A DNA stretch of 64,000 nt from NCBI RefSeq assembly GCF_015234585.1, contig NZ_JADFCM010000005.1:1-64000 (forward strand). The letters are read 5' to 3'. The translations under genes and the position numbers were made by a program. A model generated the notes under the pieces. That model worked only from the letters and a program-made list of their open reading frames with translations. It searched no databases and had not been told where the DNA came from. Positions 38,370 to 47,253 of this stretch are shown here, one piece after another. The first letter of the stretch is position 1, and the number at the start of each line of letters is the position of its first letter. Source of the DNA: Pseudalkalibacillus hwajinpoensis (GTDB taxonomy: Bacteria > Bacillota > Bacilli > Bacillales > Guptibacillaceae).

Positions 38370-39155
38370 TTAAGGAATAAGCGGTTCAGGAATTGTTTCA
38401 GTTAGGACAAGATCATCCAGACTTTTAAAGGTATACCCGTCTTTCTTTAAATCCTTAATAACTTTCTGAAGAGCTTCAGCGTTATCTTTTGAGACTGTAT
38501 GAAGAAGCAGTATCGCTCCCGGGTGAACTTGTTTCATAATCGAATCATAAGCATACTGACTCCCCTTTTGCTTATCCGTTTCCCAATCTTTATAGGCAAG
38601 TGACCAGAAGATGTTACGATACCCCTCTTCGTAAGAAATAGCGAGTGACCTTTCGCTAAAAACGCCACGAGGTGGTCGAACATACTGCATCGTTTCATCT
38701 CCAGTTAATCGGGTGTACTCTTCCTTCACTTTTTTTAATTCAATTCTTATCTTTTCATCAGAAATGGCCGTCATATCAGGGTGACTCCAGGAATGATTCC
38801 CAACGATATGTCCCTCTTTTACCATTCTCTTAACGAGATCTGGCTGGTCCTTTAAGTAATGACCGGTAACGAAAAAAGTGGCAGGTACATCTTCTTTCTT
38901 TAGAACATCCAAAATATCGTCAGTGAATCCATTCTCATACCCATTATCAAATGTCATATACAATTCCTTCTGATCAGTTCGACCAATGAAGTAGCTGTCG
39001 TAGGGCTTTAGTAATTCCTGAAATTCAGGCTCTGTTGTGGCAGGTGCATGATTTTTGCTTCGTTTAAAATACCAATCATGAGACGTGTTATCTATCGCAT
39101 AGGTTCCCGTCACTGTTCCAATAAATATAACGATCGTCATTACGAGTATCCTCAT
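38370..39155 (-). CDS. pdaA: Delta-lactam-biosynthetic de-N-acetylase (spore cortex polysaccharide deacetylase)
   Basis: 261 residues with an N-terminal signal/anchor (1-20). The NodB domain begins with LYMTFDNGYENG (catalytic base Asp70 and the family's TFDNGYE variant of TFDDG), has the metal His pair in GNHSWSHP, PPRGVFSE and the final LLHTVS. TFDNGYE is diagnostic of PdaA, which deacetylates MurNAc so that muramic delta-lactam can form in the spore cortex; loss blocks germination outgrowth. Expressed under sigma-G in Bacillus. Confidence 0.94.
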   Translation of the reverse strand: MRILVMTIVIFIGTVTGTYAIDNTSHDWYFKRSKNHAPATTEPEFQELLKPYDSYFIGRTDQKELYMTFDNGYENGFTDDILDVLKKEDVPATFFVTGHYLKDQPDLVKRMVKEGHIVGNHSWSHPDMTAISDEKIRIELKKVKEEYTRLTGDETMQYVRPPRGVFSERSLAISYEEGYRNIFWSLAYKDWETDKQKGSQYAYDSIMKQVHPGAILLLHTVSKDNAEALQKVIKDLKKDGYTFKSLDDLVLTETIPEPLIP

Positions 39156-39280
39156 TTAATCCCTCCTTTGTCTGTCCCCTTATTTAGTGTGTGAAGTTTG
39201 CACTGTTTTCTATCCTAATTCCATCTCTTTGGCTAAGGAAATTACTTCCTCAAACAGAATACCTTGTTATCCTCATAAGA

Positions 39281-39301
39281 AAACCAGCATTTCTGCTGGT
39301 T
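39281..39301 (-). terminator. Terminator downstream of yfkD
   Basis: AACCAGCA-GAAA-TGCTGGTT then TTCTTATG on the minus strand; overlaps the yfkD stop region. Confidence 0.75.
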
Positions 39302-40094
39302 ATTGTCGCGTATTAAATTCAAAACTAAGGTAGTCTTGAACCGGGATCCAAGCACCAATTCCTTGCTGAGTCACGTTACGAACCTCAAGTTTCATTTTGC
39401 TTCCTTTTAAAACAAGATAAACTTCTCCATATGTTACTGTCCCTTTTTCATTTACAGCAGGAACATAGCTCGTTAAAGTACCATAGTTCTTAGCTCCCAC
39501 ATTATACACATTACCTTTTTTAGTATCTTTCCCAATCATTGTTTGAAAAGATAAAGAGAGCTTCGTTTTTTCAGATGCCTTCATCATCATCATCTTCTTC
39601 ACGTCTTCACTATCAGGAATTGAGGCCGTTAATCCACCATTCACCTTCTTCTCTTCCTCTTGGCGATACGTCATCTGAATTGGACCACTTCCACCTCGAT
39701 TATCTACCCGATTTATATTTGCCTGCTTGTATTGCCAGTTAATGTTTGTTTCTGCAGAATCATAATTCAACGCCCACTTACCTAGATAAATACTCGCACG
39801 ATAACCGATCGCTAGCTTAGACGGTGAAATCGAAGAATCATTTAAAATCTGAATCAATTCAGGATTAGCAATGGGGACATCTGCAGATCCTGTTAACTCC
39901 TTCGTCAACTCACTCGGCTGCAAGGTAGGTAAATCCTGTGCGGGATTTGGATAAGTGTTTTCTTTCGAAATATTAACCGTAGAATCAGGAACTTTTAGCG
40001 ATTGATCTTTCCCCGCTTTCTGACCTTCTGCGGCTAGTGTGTTTAGAGGTAGAATAACAGCTAGAATAACGAGCATTAACAAGATTTTCTTCAT
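39300..40094 (-). CDS. yfkD: YfkD-like secreted/membrane-attached protein
   Basis: 264 residues from the ATG at 40094 (AGGAGAAG 6 bp upstream; an upstream in-frame ATG lacks an RBS). A Sec signal peptide 1-22 (MKKILLMLVILAVILPLNTLA), an extended Asn/Pro-rich region, then a beta-rich domain with IGYRASIYLGKWALNYDSAETNINWQYK. The YfkD family is conserved in Bacillaceae with no known function. Neighbour of pdaA, as in B. subtilis. Confidence 0.85.
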   Translation of the reverse strand: MKKILLMLVILAVILPLNTLAAEGQKAGKDQSLKVPDSTVNISKENTYPNPAQDLPTLQPSELTKELTGSADVPIANPELIQILNDSSISPSKLAIGYRASIYLGKWALNYDSAETNINWQYKQANINRVDNRGGSGPIQMTYRQEEEKKVNGGLTASIPDSEDVKKMMMMKASEKTKLSLSFQTMIGKDTKKGNVYNVGAKNYGTLTSYVPAVNEKGTVTYGEVYLVLKGSKMKLEVRNVTQQGIGAWIPVQDYLSFEFNTRQ

Positions 40095-40242
40095 ACAAAC
40101 TTCTCCTTTGTTAGCATTCATTTAAACGAATGGCTTCAAACTCTTATCAGTATTTTTTTCTAGAACCATCCCTTTTATCCAATAAATTTAGATATTAAAA
40201 GCGGAAACGAACGTTTAGAGCCGACAAGCGCTAGACATTTCC

Positions 40243-40273
40243 CACAAAAAAAATGAACGCTTAAGCGTTCATT
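40243..40273 (-). terminator. Terminator overlapping the 3' end of the YczE-like gene
   Basis: AATGAACGCTT/AAGCGTTCATT is a 22-bp perfect palindrome (40252-40273) followed on the minus strand by eight T. The last residues of the gene are encoded inside the palindrome. Confidence 0.85.
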
Positions 40274-40854
40274 TTCTCAAAAGTAGGATAGAAAAATTGG
40301 ACAAGAGGTCCGATGCCAAATGTAATGGCAATCGTGCCCACACCAATCGGCCCTCCTAAAAGCAATGCAGCAAGTAGCGCAATAAGTTCACCAGCCGTTT
40401 TCGAAGTTCGAATGCTTAAACCAGTTCTATGATGAATCGCAAGCATTAAACCATCGATTGGGATCACCGCAAATTTGGCTTGAAGGTATATCGCAATACC
40501 AAGGCCGATGAATATCATTCCTATTATAAAAACCGCATAAGCAAGGAATAAGTCCGTAATCGTCCAATTTGAAAATAACGTAATTAACCAAAAATCAATA
40601 AACAAACCTGTTACGATAATAGTGATAAGAGCAAAGAAATCTGGCCAGGCTTTCATCAGAAGCGCATTGACTATAATCAAGATGACTCCAACGAGGATTA
40701 CCCAGGTCCCAACCGTAAAACCGATCTTCTCAGATAATCCTACGTTAAGCGCATCCCAAGCTCCTGCTCCGATATCAGATTTAATTGTTAATGTTATTCC
40801 AGCAGTTAATACGAAGAGCCCTATTACATAAAATAAGAATCGTTTTATTTTCAC
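40261..40854 (-). CDS. YczE/YyaS/YitT-family membrane protein
   Basis: 197 residues from the GTG at 40854 (GAGAGG 9 bp upstream); alternative ATG at 40863 would touch the RBS and one at 40920 lacks an RBS. Five membrane helices. LTIKSDIGAGAWDALNVGLS and KFAVIPIDGLMLAIHHRTGLS are the two internally related repeats of the family. Predicted transporter or permease-like protein of unknown substrate; no regulatory domain. Confidence 0.8.
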   Translation of the reverse strand: MKIKRFLFYVIGLFVLTAGITLTIKSDIGAGAWDALNVGLSEKIGFTVGTWVILVGVILIIVNALLMKAWPDFFALITIIVTGLFIDFWLITLFSNWTITDLFLAYAVFIIGMIFIGLGIAIYLQAKFAVIPIDGLMLAIHHRTGLSIRTSKTAGELIALLAALLLGGPIGVGTIAITFGIGPLVQFFYPTFEKMNA

Positions 40855-40937
40855 TGACTGCATCCTCTCTTTTACTATATCCTTTTCATTGTAACGTACG
40901 ATGTAGTAAAAAGACGACACTTTCTAAGCTATTCCTT

Positions 40938-42326
40938 TTAAGCCTTACTTTGAGTTGAACTTTCGTATTGACTTGAGTCTTCTTCCTTTTGCTGATCGAA
41001 CAATTCTATATCACGCCATTTTCCATAACGGTAATATCCAATAGCAAATACGCTCGAGATAATAAAGCTTACTCCTATACCGTACGCAATCCCTTCTGCT
41101 CCTAACCATTTTGAAAAAACGTATGTGAGCGGAACGCGAAGGATCCAGAATGAAATAATATTAAGTATAAGCACCTGAACCATAGCACCGGCAGCTTTAA
41201 CCACTCCATTTAAAACAAAATTAATACCAAGAAACGGATAGAAAAAGGCAACGGTTTTTAAGTAGTTCTCACCGAAAGCAATTGTCTTAGGATCATCAAT
41301 AAAGAGACGGATCATTGATTCAGCTGATAAAAAGATAATAGCACTAATTGTAAAAGAAACGGCAAGGATTAAAATAATCCCATTCTTAGATATCGCTGAA
41401 ACTCTTTGCCACTTTCCAGAGCCAATGTTCTGTCCAGCCATGCTATTTACAGCGGCTCCAAGCGTAAACGCCGGTAACATGATAATACGATCAAGCCTTT
41501 GCGCAGCTCCAAAACCAGCAACCACTTGTGTACCAAAACTTGCAACAATCCCCATAATCGCCGTCACTCCCGCTGAAACGGTCATCATTTGTAAGCCAGC
41601 AGGAATTCCAAGCTTTGAAATTCGTTTAAGCTCTTTCATGTCTGGAAGATGGGGAACAGTAAACGGGATTTTAGACTTCCAGATAGAATAAACCACACCA
41701 TATAGAAATGCTGACCCTTGAGAAATAATCGTTGCATATGCAGCACCTTCAATTCCCCAGTTGAAATAAGCAATAAACAACGGATCCAGTGCAGTATTTA
41801 AAATTACAGCAAAAAGGACAAATCGAATCGGAGTTTTACTATCCCCTAGAGCTCGCAATACTGTGCCAATAAAGTTATACCCAAATAAAAAGAGAATGCC
41901 TAAAAAGTTAATTCGCAAGTATACTTTCGTACTTTCAAATATCTCATCTGGCGTTCCAAGGAATTTAAGAATGGGGTCAGTAAAGAGGAAGCCAATAATT
42001 CCAAACGCAACCGATAAGATCGTTAACGCAACAACAAAAGCATTTAGCGACTCGACTAACCCTTCTTTATCAGATGCTCCTTTCCGCTGAGACAGTACTG
42101 TTAACGTTGCACTATTCACTCCGATGATGAAGGAGAGAACAGTGAAAATGACGGGAGCTGCAATTGAAATAGCGCCAAGTGCATTTGAACCGAGTAAGTT
42201 ACCAACCCAAATGCTATCTATAAATTGATAAGACGTTTGCAGTAAATTAGTTAAAAAAATAGGCAATGAAAAATAAACCATTTGCTTCGTAATGTTACCT
42301 TGAGTAAAATCATAGCTCTTGTTCAT
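40938..42326 (-). CDS. MATE-family efflux transporter
   Basis: 462 residues with 12 membrane helices in two homologous halves; the N-terminal signature FTQGNITKQMVYFSLPIFLTNLLQ and GSNALGAISIAAP are typical of Na+/H+-coupled multidrug and toxin extrusion proteins. The C-terminal tail (about 440-462) is hydrophilic and Gln/Ser-rich. Exported compounds unknown. It is 18 bp upstream of nothing obviously coupled: the YczE-like gene follows after 75 bp on the same strand. Confidence 0.92.
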   Translation of the reverse strand: MNKSYDFTQGNITKQMVYFSLPIFLTNLLQTSYQFIDSIWVGNLLGSNALGAISIAAPVIFTVLSFIIGVNSATLTVLSQRKGASDKEGLVESLNAFVVALTILSVAFGIIGFLFTDPILKFLGTPDEIFESTKVYLRINFLGILFLFGYNFIGTVLRALGDSKTPIRFVLFAVILNTALDPLFIAYFNWGIEGAAYATIISQGSAFLYGVVYSIWKSKIPFTVPHLPDMKELKRISKLGIPAGLQMMTVSAGVTAIMGIVASFGTQVVAGFGAAQRLDRIIMLPAFTLGAAVNSMAGQNIGSGKWQRVSAISKNGIILILAVSFTISAIIFLSAESMIRLFIDDPKTIAFGENYLKTVAFFYPFLGINFVLNGVVKAAGAMVQVLILNIISFWILRVPLTYVFSKWLGAEGIAYGIGVSFIISSVFAIGYYRYGKWRDIELFDQQKEEDSSQYESSTQSKA

Positions 42327-42505
42327 CTGATTACCTTCTTATGTTGAAATTAGAATCTACATATGGCTATACCCCTAGTATCTGATTGAAAAACGAATGA
42401 ATGCGCTAAAAGCTCCCGTAGTAAATAATGGCATATTATCGCGTTTTAGAATTCGAGATTAGAGGAAGATTAAGATTATAGTTAAATTCGAAAGGAGAAT
42501 TTGTA

Positions 42506-42934
42506 ATGGCAATGTCTCAATCAGAAATTAAAAACAAGGTACTGAGCATCTTTGATTCTCACTATGTAGGAACACTTAGCACAGTGAAGGAAAATAAGCC
42601 TCATTCAAGATTTATGACGTTCTTCCACGATGAACTTACACTAATGACTCCAACTAGTAAGGAAACTCATAAAGTAGAAGACATCGAGCAAAATAATAAC
42701 GTGCACGTTTTGCTTGGATACGACGGCGAAGGTTGGCATGACCGTTACGTAGAAGTACAAGGTCACGTCACGATAGATGACTCAAAAGAAACGAAAGAAA
42801 AACTATGGGGTGACCAGCTGAAACGATGGTTCGATTCACCAGAAGATCCAAACTATGTCGTTCTCACAATCACTCCGGACACAATTCGTTTAATGAATGA
42901 GGGTGAAAACACACCAGAAACACTTGAGTTATAA
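42506..42934 (+). CDS. Pyridoxamine 5'-phosphate oxidase-like general stress protein
   Basis: 142 residues. A split-barrel flavin-binding fold: SHYVGTLSTVKENKPHSRFMTFFHDELTLMTPTS, VEDIEQNNNVHVLLGY and YVEVQGHVTI are in the order seen in the YdaG/GSP26 family. Likely binds FMN or F420-like cofactor; activity unknown. AAAGGAG lies 7 bp before the ATG. It is single-gene, convergent with the OsmC gene via a shared terminator. Confidence 0.87.
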   Translation: MAMSQSEIKNKVLSIFDSHYVGTLSTVKENKPHSRFMTFFHDELTLMTPTSKETHKVEDIEQNNNVHVLLGYDGEGWHDRYVEVQGHVTIDDSKETKEKLWGDQLKRWFDSPEDPNYVVLTITPDTIRLMNEGENTPETLEL

Positions 42935-42992
42935 AATAACCTCCCATTAGAGGAGTTTTACTACGCATAGATAGGTAAAATAAAAAAAAGAA

Positions 42993-43022
42993 AAAAAGGG
43001 CCACTGCGGTGACCCTTTTTTT
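42993..43022. terminator. Bidirectional terminator
   Basis: AAAAAGGG-x-CAC-TGC-GTG-x-CCCTTTTT with one internal mismatch, A and T runs on both sides. Confidence 0.8.
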
Positions 43023-43029
43023 CGTTTCT

Positions 43030-43422
43030 TTATTTTGATACAATCTCGAAAGTTTCCTTCAATTCAATGCTTCCCAAAACAGACTGTGCCATTGAACAAT
43101 GCTTTTTCGTTAATTCAAGCGCTCTTTCTACTTTCTGCTCGTTCAGCTCTCCAACTAGTGTGAAATGAAGATGAATTTCTTCAACACGATTTGCTTCCTT
43201 TTCATTACGAGTGACATCCGCTTTTATTTGAATATCTTCATAGTCCATTCGCTTTTTATCAAGAATTTGGCGTAACACACCACCACTACAAACTGCTATT
43301 GATGAAACAAGTAGTTGATATGGACGAAAACCAAACTGCTCGTCCCCTGAAATATGAAGCGTTCCATATTCAAAATCAGCTGTAAAACCAGTTTCTTCTT
43401 TCTTCATGTTAAATTCCAACAT
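43030..43422 (-). CDS. OsmC/Ohr-family protein
   Basis: 130 residues from the ATG at 43422 (AAAGGAG 6 bp upstream). The fold is a strand-rich N-terminus with FRPYQLLVSSIAVCSGGVLRQIL holding the first conserved Cys, and KKHCSMAQSVLGSIE holding the second. These two cysteines are the redox pair in OsmC peroxidases. The substrate would be organic hydroperoxides; the family also has members of unclear activity. Neighbour of other stress genes. Confidence 0.87.
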   Translation of the reverse strand: MLEFNMKKEETGFTADFEYGTLHISGDEQFGFRPYQLLVSSIAVCSGGVLRQILDKKRMDYEDIQIKADVTRNEKEANRVEEIHLHFTLVGELNEQKVERALELTKKHCSMAQSVLGSIELKETFEIVSK

Positions 43423-43560
43423 GACCACTCCTTTACTAGACGTTGTCCTTATTTTAGATCAGCTTTTAAAAAAATGCGAACGGTGGCTCTTTTCACCCCA
43501 TTCCATTATAATAAGCACTGATAAGAATTTCCTTTTTTGGCTAATTGGAGTGTGAACAAA

Positions 43561-44730
43561 TTGTTTGAATCAAACCGTTACCGATTTCTGATTCTTATTT
43601 CAATCGTTTTTATTTCTGGGTATTCTCAAGGGATGCTGCTTCCTTTATTATCTATTCTTCTAGAGGAGGCAGGCGTATCGTCTAGCATGAATGGACTTAA
43701 TGCTTCGGCTCTTTACATAGGGATCCTTTTTGCCTCACCCTTTATTGAGAAACCCGTTCGAAAATATGGTTATAAACCAGCTATAGCAGTTGGACTTCTG
43801 CTTGTTATTGTTTCAATCACGCTAATACCTATATGGCAGGCTTTTTGGTTTTGGTTCATTTTAAGAATCATTGTCGGAATAGGAGATAACCTTCTTCATT
43901 TCGCAACACAACTTTGGATTACAACAACGACCCCAAAAGAAAAAAGGGGGAGAAACATCGCCATTTATGGATCTGCATTCGGACTTGGTTTCGCTGCCGG
44001 TCCCCTCTCGACTATTCTAGTTGAGTATTCTATGTACCTCCCATTTTTACTGGCATCAGGCATTGCTATGGTGACATGGTTGATGCTGACAAAAATCAAA
44101 AATGAGTTCCCTGATCCATTGACGCACGGTTCTGAACGAGTTCTATCTAAATATGCGCGCGTCCTGAAAGTTGGCTGGGTAGCCCTCTTACCTTCTTTCG
44201 GATACGGATTTCTTGAAGCATCTCTTCACGGTAATTTCCCTGTGTATGCACTTCGGAACGGAATTGATATAAAATCGGTTTCGATTTTACTTCCAGCCTT
44301 TGTGATCGGAAGTCTTGTGTTTCAAATGCCTCTTGGCGTTATCAGTGATAAATTTGGTCGGAAAAATATCTTGCTCGTTAGTATTTTTTTTGGCTGGGTT
44401 AGTTTTTCGTGTGCGATCTTCACCACATCAGTACCAATACTTTTTATCTTATTTTTCCTTGCAGGCATGATGGTTGGATCTTTATTTTCACTGAGTATTA
44501 CCTACTTGGCCGATCTGCTACCAAATAGTCTTCTCCCAACCGGGAACATTCTAGCTGGCATATTTTTTGGCATTGGTAGTATACTCGGACCCTATCTTGG
44601 TGGAGTTTTCATTGATTGGTTTACAGAAGGAAGCATTTTCTATGCGATTAGCGGGATGCTACTCTTCTTATTTACAGCAACAGCCGTTCATAAGAAACCC
44701 GAACCACATGCTCAGTATTCTACATCGTGA
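43561..44730 (+). CDS. MFS transporter (YfkF-like)
   Basis: 389 residues; TTG start at 43561 with GGAG 10 bp upstream. No ATG exists near the start and upstream codons enter the RBS, so the TTG is inferred. Twelve membrane helices; the motif-A-type loop GVISDKFGRKNILLVS after helix 8 (and weaker EKPVRKYGYKPAIAV after helix 2) supports a drug/sugar-type major facilitator. Substrate unknown. The position in the yfk region suggests YfkF. Monocistronic. Confidence 0.85.
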   Translation: MFESNRYRFLILISIVFISGYSQGMLLPLLSILLEEAGVSSSMNGLNASALYIGILFASPFIEKPVRKYGYKPAIAVGLLLVIVSITLIPIWQAFWFWFILRIIVGIGDNLLHFATQLWITTTTPKEKRGRNIAIYGSAFGLGFAAGPLSTILVEYSMYLPFLLASGIAMVTWLMLTKIKNEFPDPLTHGSERVLSKYARVLKVGWVALLPSFGYGFLEASLHGNFPVYALRNGIDIKSVSILLPAFVIGSLVFQMPLGVISDKFGRKNILLVSIFFGWVSFSCAIFTTSVPILFILFFLAGMMVGSLFSLSITYLADLLPNSLLPTGNILAGIFFGIGSILGPYLGGVFIDWFTEGSIFYAISGMLLFLFTATAVHKKPEPHAQYSTS

Positions 44731-44784
44731 GTAAAGAAACCTTTTAAAAGCCATCTTAATAATATAATACATGAACCCTTTTCA

Positions 44785-44812
44785 TTGACTTATGATTTAT
44801 ATGTACTATAAT
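44785..44812 (+). promoter_or_regulatory. Sigma-A promoter of the TlpA-like gene
   Basis: TTGACT (44785-44790), 16-bp spacer, TATAAT (44807-44812): close to consensus. It places the transcription start near 44819, just ahead of a Fur/PerR-like box. Confidence 0.75.
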
Positions 44813-44828
44813 GAGAATTGTGATTATC

Positions 44829-44843
44829 TGATAATGATTATAA
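44829..44843 (+). promoter_or_regulatory. Fur/PerR-like operator
   Basis: TGATAATGATTATAA: one mismatch from the Fur consensus TGATAATNATTATCA and one from the PerR consensus TTATAATNATTATAA. An overlapping GATTATC half-site upstream (44822-44828) extends the array. Located just downstream of the promoter, as expected for repression. Which regulator binds cannot be decided by sequence alone. Confidence 0.7.
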
Positions 44844-44872
44844 TTAATTCCGAACAAAGGAGTCGATACAGA

Positions 44873-45331
44873 ATGAAACTACGCGAAGAAATGCCTGAAC
44901 TAGAAGGCGCTAAAGAATGGTTTAACGGAGAAGTTAAGAAGAGTGACCTCGTAGGTAATAAACCACTTACTCTTATTCACTTCTGGTCCATTAGCTGTGG
45001 TCTATGTAAAGAAGCTATGCCAATGGTTAACGAATTCCGTGATGAGTATAGCGAAGATATGAATGTTATTGCTGTTCATATGCCACGCTCTGAAAAAGAC
45101 CTTGACCTTGAAGAAATTAAACAAGTAGCTGATCAACACGATATTAGCCAACCAATCTTCGTTGATAGTGATCACAAATTGACAGACGCATTCGAAAACC
45201 AATATGTACCTGCCTATTACGTGTTTGATTCAGAAGGTAAACTTCGTCATTTCCAAGCAGGCGGAGAAGGTCGTAAAATGCTTACAAAACGTATTACTAA
45301 ACTTCTTGATAAAGCGAAGAAAGAAGACTAA
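44873..45331 (+). CDS. TlpA/ResA-like cytoplasmic thioredoxin-fold protein
   Basis: 152 residues from the ATG at 44873 (AAAGGAG 9 bp upstream). The thioredoxin fold has the active-site SCGLCKEAMP (CxxC near residues 43-46) and a cis-Pro in YVPAYYV. There is no signal peptide or membrane anchor, so unlike ResA it should act in the cytoplasm. GNKPLTLIHFWSISC is typical of the TlpA group. The control region suggests iron or peroxide regulation, which fits a redox function. Monocistronic, with a terminator. Confidence 0.87.
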   Translation: MKLREEMPELEGAKEWFNGEVKKSDLVGNKPLTLIHFWSISCGLCKEAMPMVNEFRDEYSEDMNVIAVHMPRSEKDLDLEEIKQVADQHDISQPIFVDSDHKLTDAFENQYVPAYYVFDSEGKLRHFQAGGEGRKMLTKRITKLLDKAKKED

Positions 45332-45344
45332 ATAACGAAATGAT

Positions 45345-45374
45345 AAAGAGGCAGCGCAAGCTGCCTCTTTTATT
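45345..45374. terminator. Bidirectional terminator
   Basis: AAAGAGGCAGC-GCA-AGCTGCCTCTTT type stem followed by TATTTTG; ends at the convergent vanZ-like gene stop. Confidence 0.85.
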
Positions 45375-45831
45375 TTGTCTTTTTCATTTTCCTATATAAT
45401 GAAAGCACTATGCGATAGGCACCGTAGCCTACGATAGCTCCAAGAGCATTTAAGAGAATATCATCAATATCAAATATACGGTGAGCGACAAAGTACTGCA
45501 ATAATTCAATAACAGTACTCGTTGAAAAACCGATCAGGCCAATAATAAGCACAGACTTTCCTTTTTTATAAACTAGCGGTGTTAAAAATCCTAACGGCAT
45601 AAACAACATAATATTTCCAATAATATTTTTTAAGATGAGCCAGTAGCTTCCGCTTTCCCACATTAACTTTATACTATCGAACAAAACAAGGTTAACTGAT
45701 TTACCATATGGATAATAATTATAAATAAACAACGTCGCATAGAAAAGCGCAAGTAAGTAGATACCTAAAGCGAAGGACCCACCCCTCTTCACCCATTTCT
45801 GCGTTGACACACCTTCGTTCTGAGTCTGCAT
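45370..45831 (-). CDS. VanZ-family membrane protein
   Basis: 153 residues with four membrane helices (about 15-36, 64-88, 92-112, 125-146). NIMLFMPLGFLTPL and the acidic/His segment STVIELLQYFVAHRIFDIDDILLNALGAIVGY are the defining VanZ/RDD-like motif (Glu and DxxD residues within the membrane-proximal loop). Role unknown; VanZ itself gives low-level teicoplanin resistance. The start is uncertain; the RBS before the ATG is weak. Confidence 0.85.
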   Translation of the reverse strand: MQTQNEGVSTQKWVKRGGSFALGIYLLALFYATLFIYNYYPYGKSVNLVLFDSIKLMWESGSYWLILKNIIGNIMLFMPLGFLTPLVYKKGKSVLIIGLIGFSTSTVIELLQYFVAHRIFDIDDILLNALGAIVGYGAYRIVLSLYRKMKKTK

Positions 45832-45931
45832 ATCCTACGTCTCTCCCTATTCTTCAGATGCCTTATGGGCTGTCTATATGCTATAGTATTCTATACAAAA
45901 TATGTTCATGTAACAAAATTGAGGTGGAAAA

Positions 45932-47098
45932 ATGCCAGAACTCCAAGAAAATGTCTTAAAGAACCTTTCTTCAAACCTAAACAATTATAACATTCCTTTT
46001 TTCTTTATAAATGAAACAGCTCTTTGGCTTCAAGGAGCAGTCGATGCCCCTCATTCTATAGCCGTTTCGATTCAATGGGATGCTTTTGAGTCCGTCGTAG
46101 ATGATTTCAATCTTAAATACGGAGTAGCAAAACCCGATTACACTTCCGAAACTGCTTACGCTCTTTATGTGATCGATGAGTGTCCGGTACGAATTGAGTG
46201 CACATACAACACCGTTATCCGCACGAACCCTTATCTCATTGAAGTCTCACTAGGAGAACAATCGGTTCAATGCCTTTCACTCTATTACTATCAGAAGCTT
46301 CCAGAATGGCGGAATATAATTGATGCTCACCTAAAAGAAATACAAGAGAATGTGACAGCCCAGAATGCAAAATCTTGGAATCAACAAACTTACGAAGCAT
46401 TGCTTAATCGATTTGGAAAACCTGAAGAAGCCGCAACAAAATTAAAAGAAAATCCAAAATCACGTCTTAAATCACTTCTACCGTATCTTCCTTCACTACA
46501 AGGAAAGAAAGTAGCCAACTTAATGGGATCACATGGTATGAAAGCGACAGCAATGAGTTTACTTGGTGCAAATGCAACAGTCATCGATTTTTCCTATGAA
46601 AATGAGCGATTCGCCAAAGAAATTGCAGAAGAGTGTAACGTGGACCTCTCCTATTATGTCACTGACATTTTAAAAATGAACCATGATCTCGATAGAAGTT
46701 TTGATATTATTGTTATGGAACTGGGGATTTTACATTACTTCCTTGATCTTCACCCTCTCTTCAAGGTTGTTTCACGTCTCTTGAAGCCAGAAGGCACCTT
46801 TGTAATCCAAGATTTCCATCCTATATCAACAAAGCTTATTTCGTCTAAAGGAAAGAAGCATAAAGTTGATGGTAACTATTTCGATCCGACAATCCACAAA
46901 ACTAAAGTTGCTTTTGAGAAGCATTTAACGAACGAAACAGCAGAAAGCCTGGTGCTTCAGCGTAAATGGACACTTGGTGAAATTCTTACAAGCATTGCTG
47001 ATGAGAACCTTATTATTAAACAGGTAACAGAGGAACCGAATATTAAGCTCCACGACAGAGGCATTCCGAAAATTTTCACTGTTAAAGCTATCAAATAG
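45932..47098 (+). CDS. SAM-dependent methyltransferase with an N-terminal nucleotidyltransferase-like region
   Basis: 388 residues. The N-terminal part (1-125) has PFFFINETALWLQGAVDAPHSIAVSIQW and later DECPVRIECTYN, reminiscent of antitoxin-type minimal nucleotidyltransferase folds, but the catalytic GSxAxD pattern is not clear. The C-terminal part (about 185-388) is a class I methyltransferase: VANLMGSHGMKATAMSLLG (motif I), VIDFSYEN and FDIIVMELGILHYF (motif IV region), LKPEGTFVIQDFHP. I do not recognise a substrate. RBS GAGGTGG before the ATG. Monocistronic. Confidence 0.8.
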   Translation: MPELQENVLKNLSSNLNNYNIPFFFINETALWLQGAVDAPHSIAVSIQWDAFESVVDDFNLKYGVAKPDYTSETAYALYVIDECPVRIECTYNTVIRTNPYLIEVSLGEQSVQCLSLYYYQKLPEWRNIIDAHLKEIQENVTAQNAKSWNQQTYEALLNRFGKPEEAATKLKENPKSRLKSLLPYLPSLQGKKVANLMGSHGMKATAMSLLGANATVIDFSYENERFAKEIAEECNVDLSYYVTDILKMNHDLDRSFDIIVMELGILHYFLDLHPLFKVVSRLLKPEGTFVIQDFHPISTKLISSKGKKHKVDGNYFDPTIHKTKVAFEKHLTNETAESLVLQRKWTLGEILTSIADENLIIKQVTEEPNIKLHDRGIPKIFTVKAIK

Positions 47099-47207
47099 CC
47101 CTAATATAATAAGGTAATGTTAATTAACATTCTAGATTTTTCGCTCGCCCTGTGATGACCAATTGAATGAGTCAAAAATCGAGAAGCAACAGTGGAAGCT
47201 AACATAG

Positions 47208-47253
47208 CTCATAATAATAAAAGCACCCTCAAGGGTGCTTTTATTATTATGAG
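47208..47253. terminator. 22-bp perfect hairpin, bidirectional terminator
   Basis: Arms 47208-47229 and 47232-47253 pair perfectly over 22 bp with only CA between. GC-rich core CACCCT/AGGGTG flanked by A-rich and T-rich arms, between the methyltransferase and the convergent VLRF1-like gene. The right arm covers the last codons of that gene. Confidence 0.85.

Noticed and set aside
45932..47098. Toxin-antitoxin or defence gene call for the methyltransferase fusion
   Set aside because: No partner gene or defence neighbours, and the nucleotidyltransferase active site is not visible.
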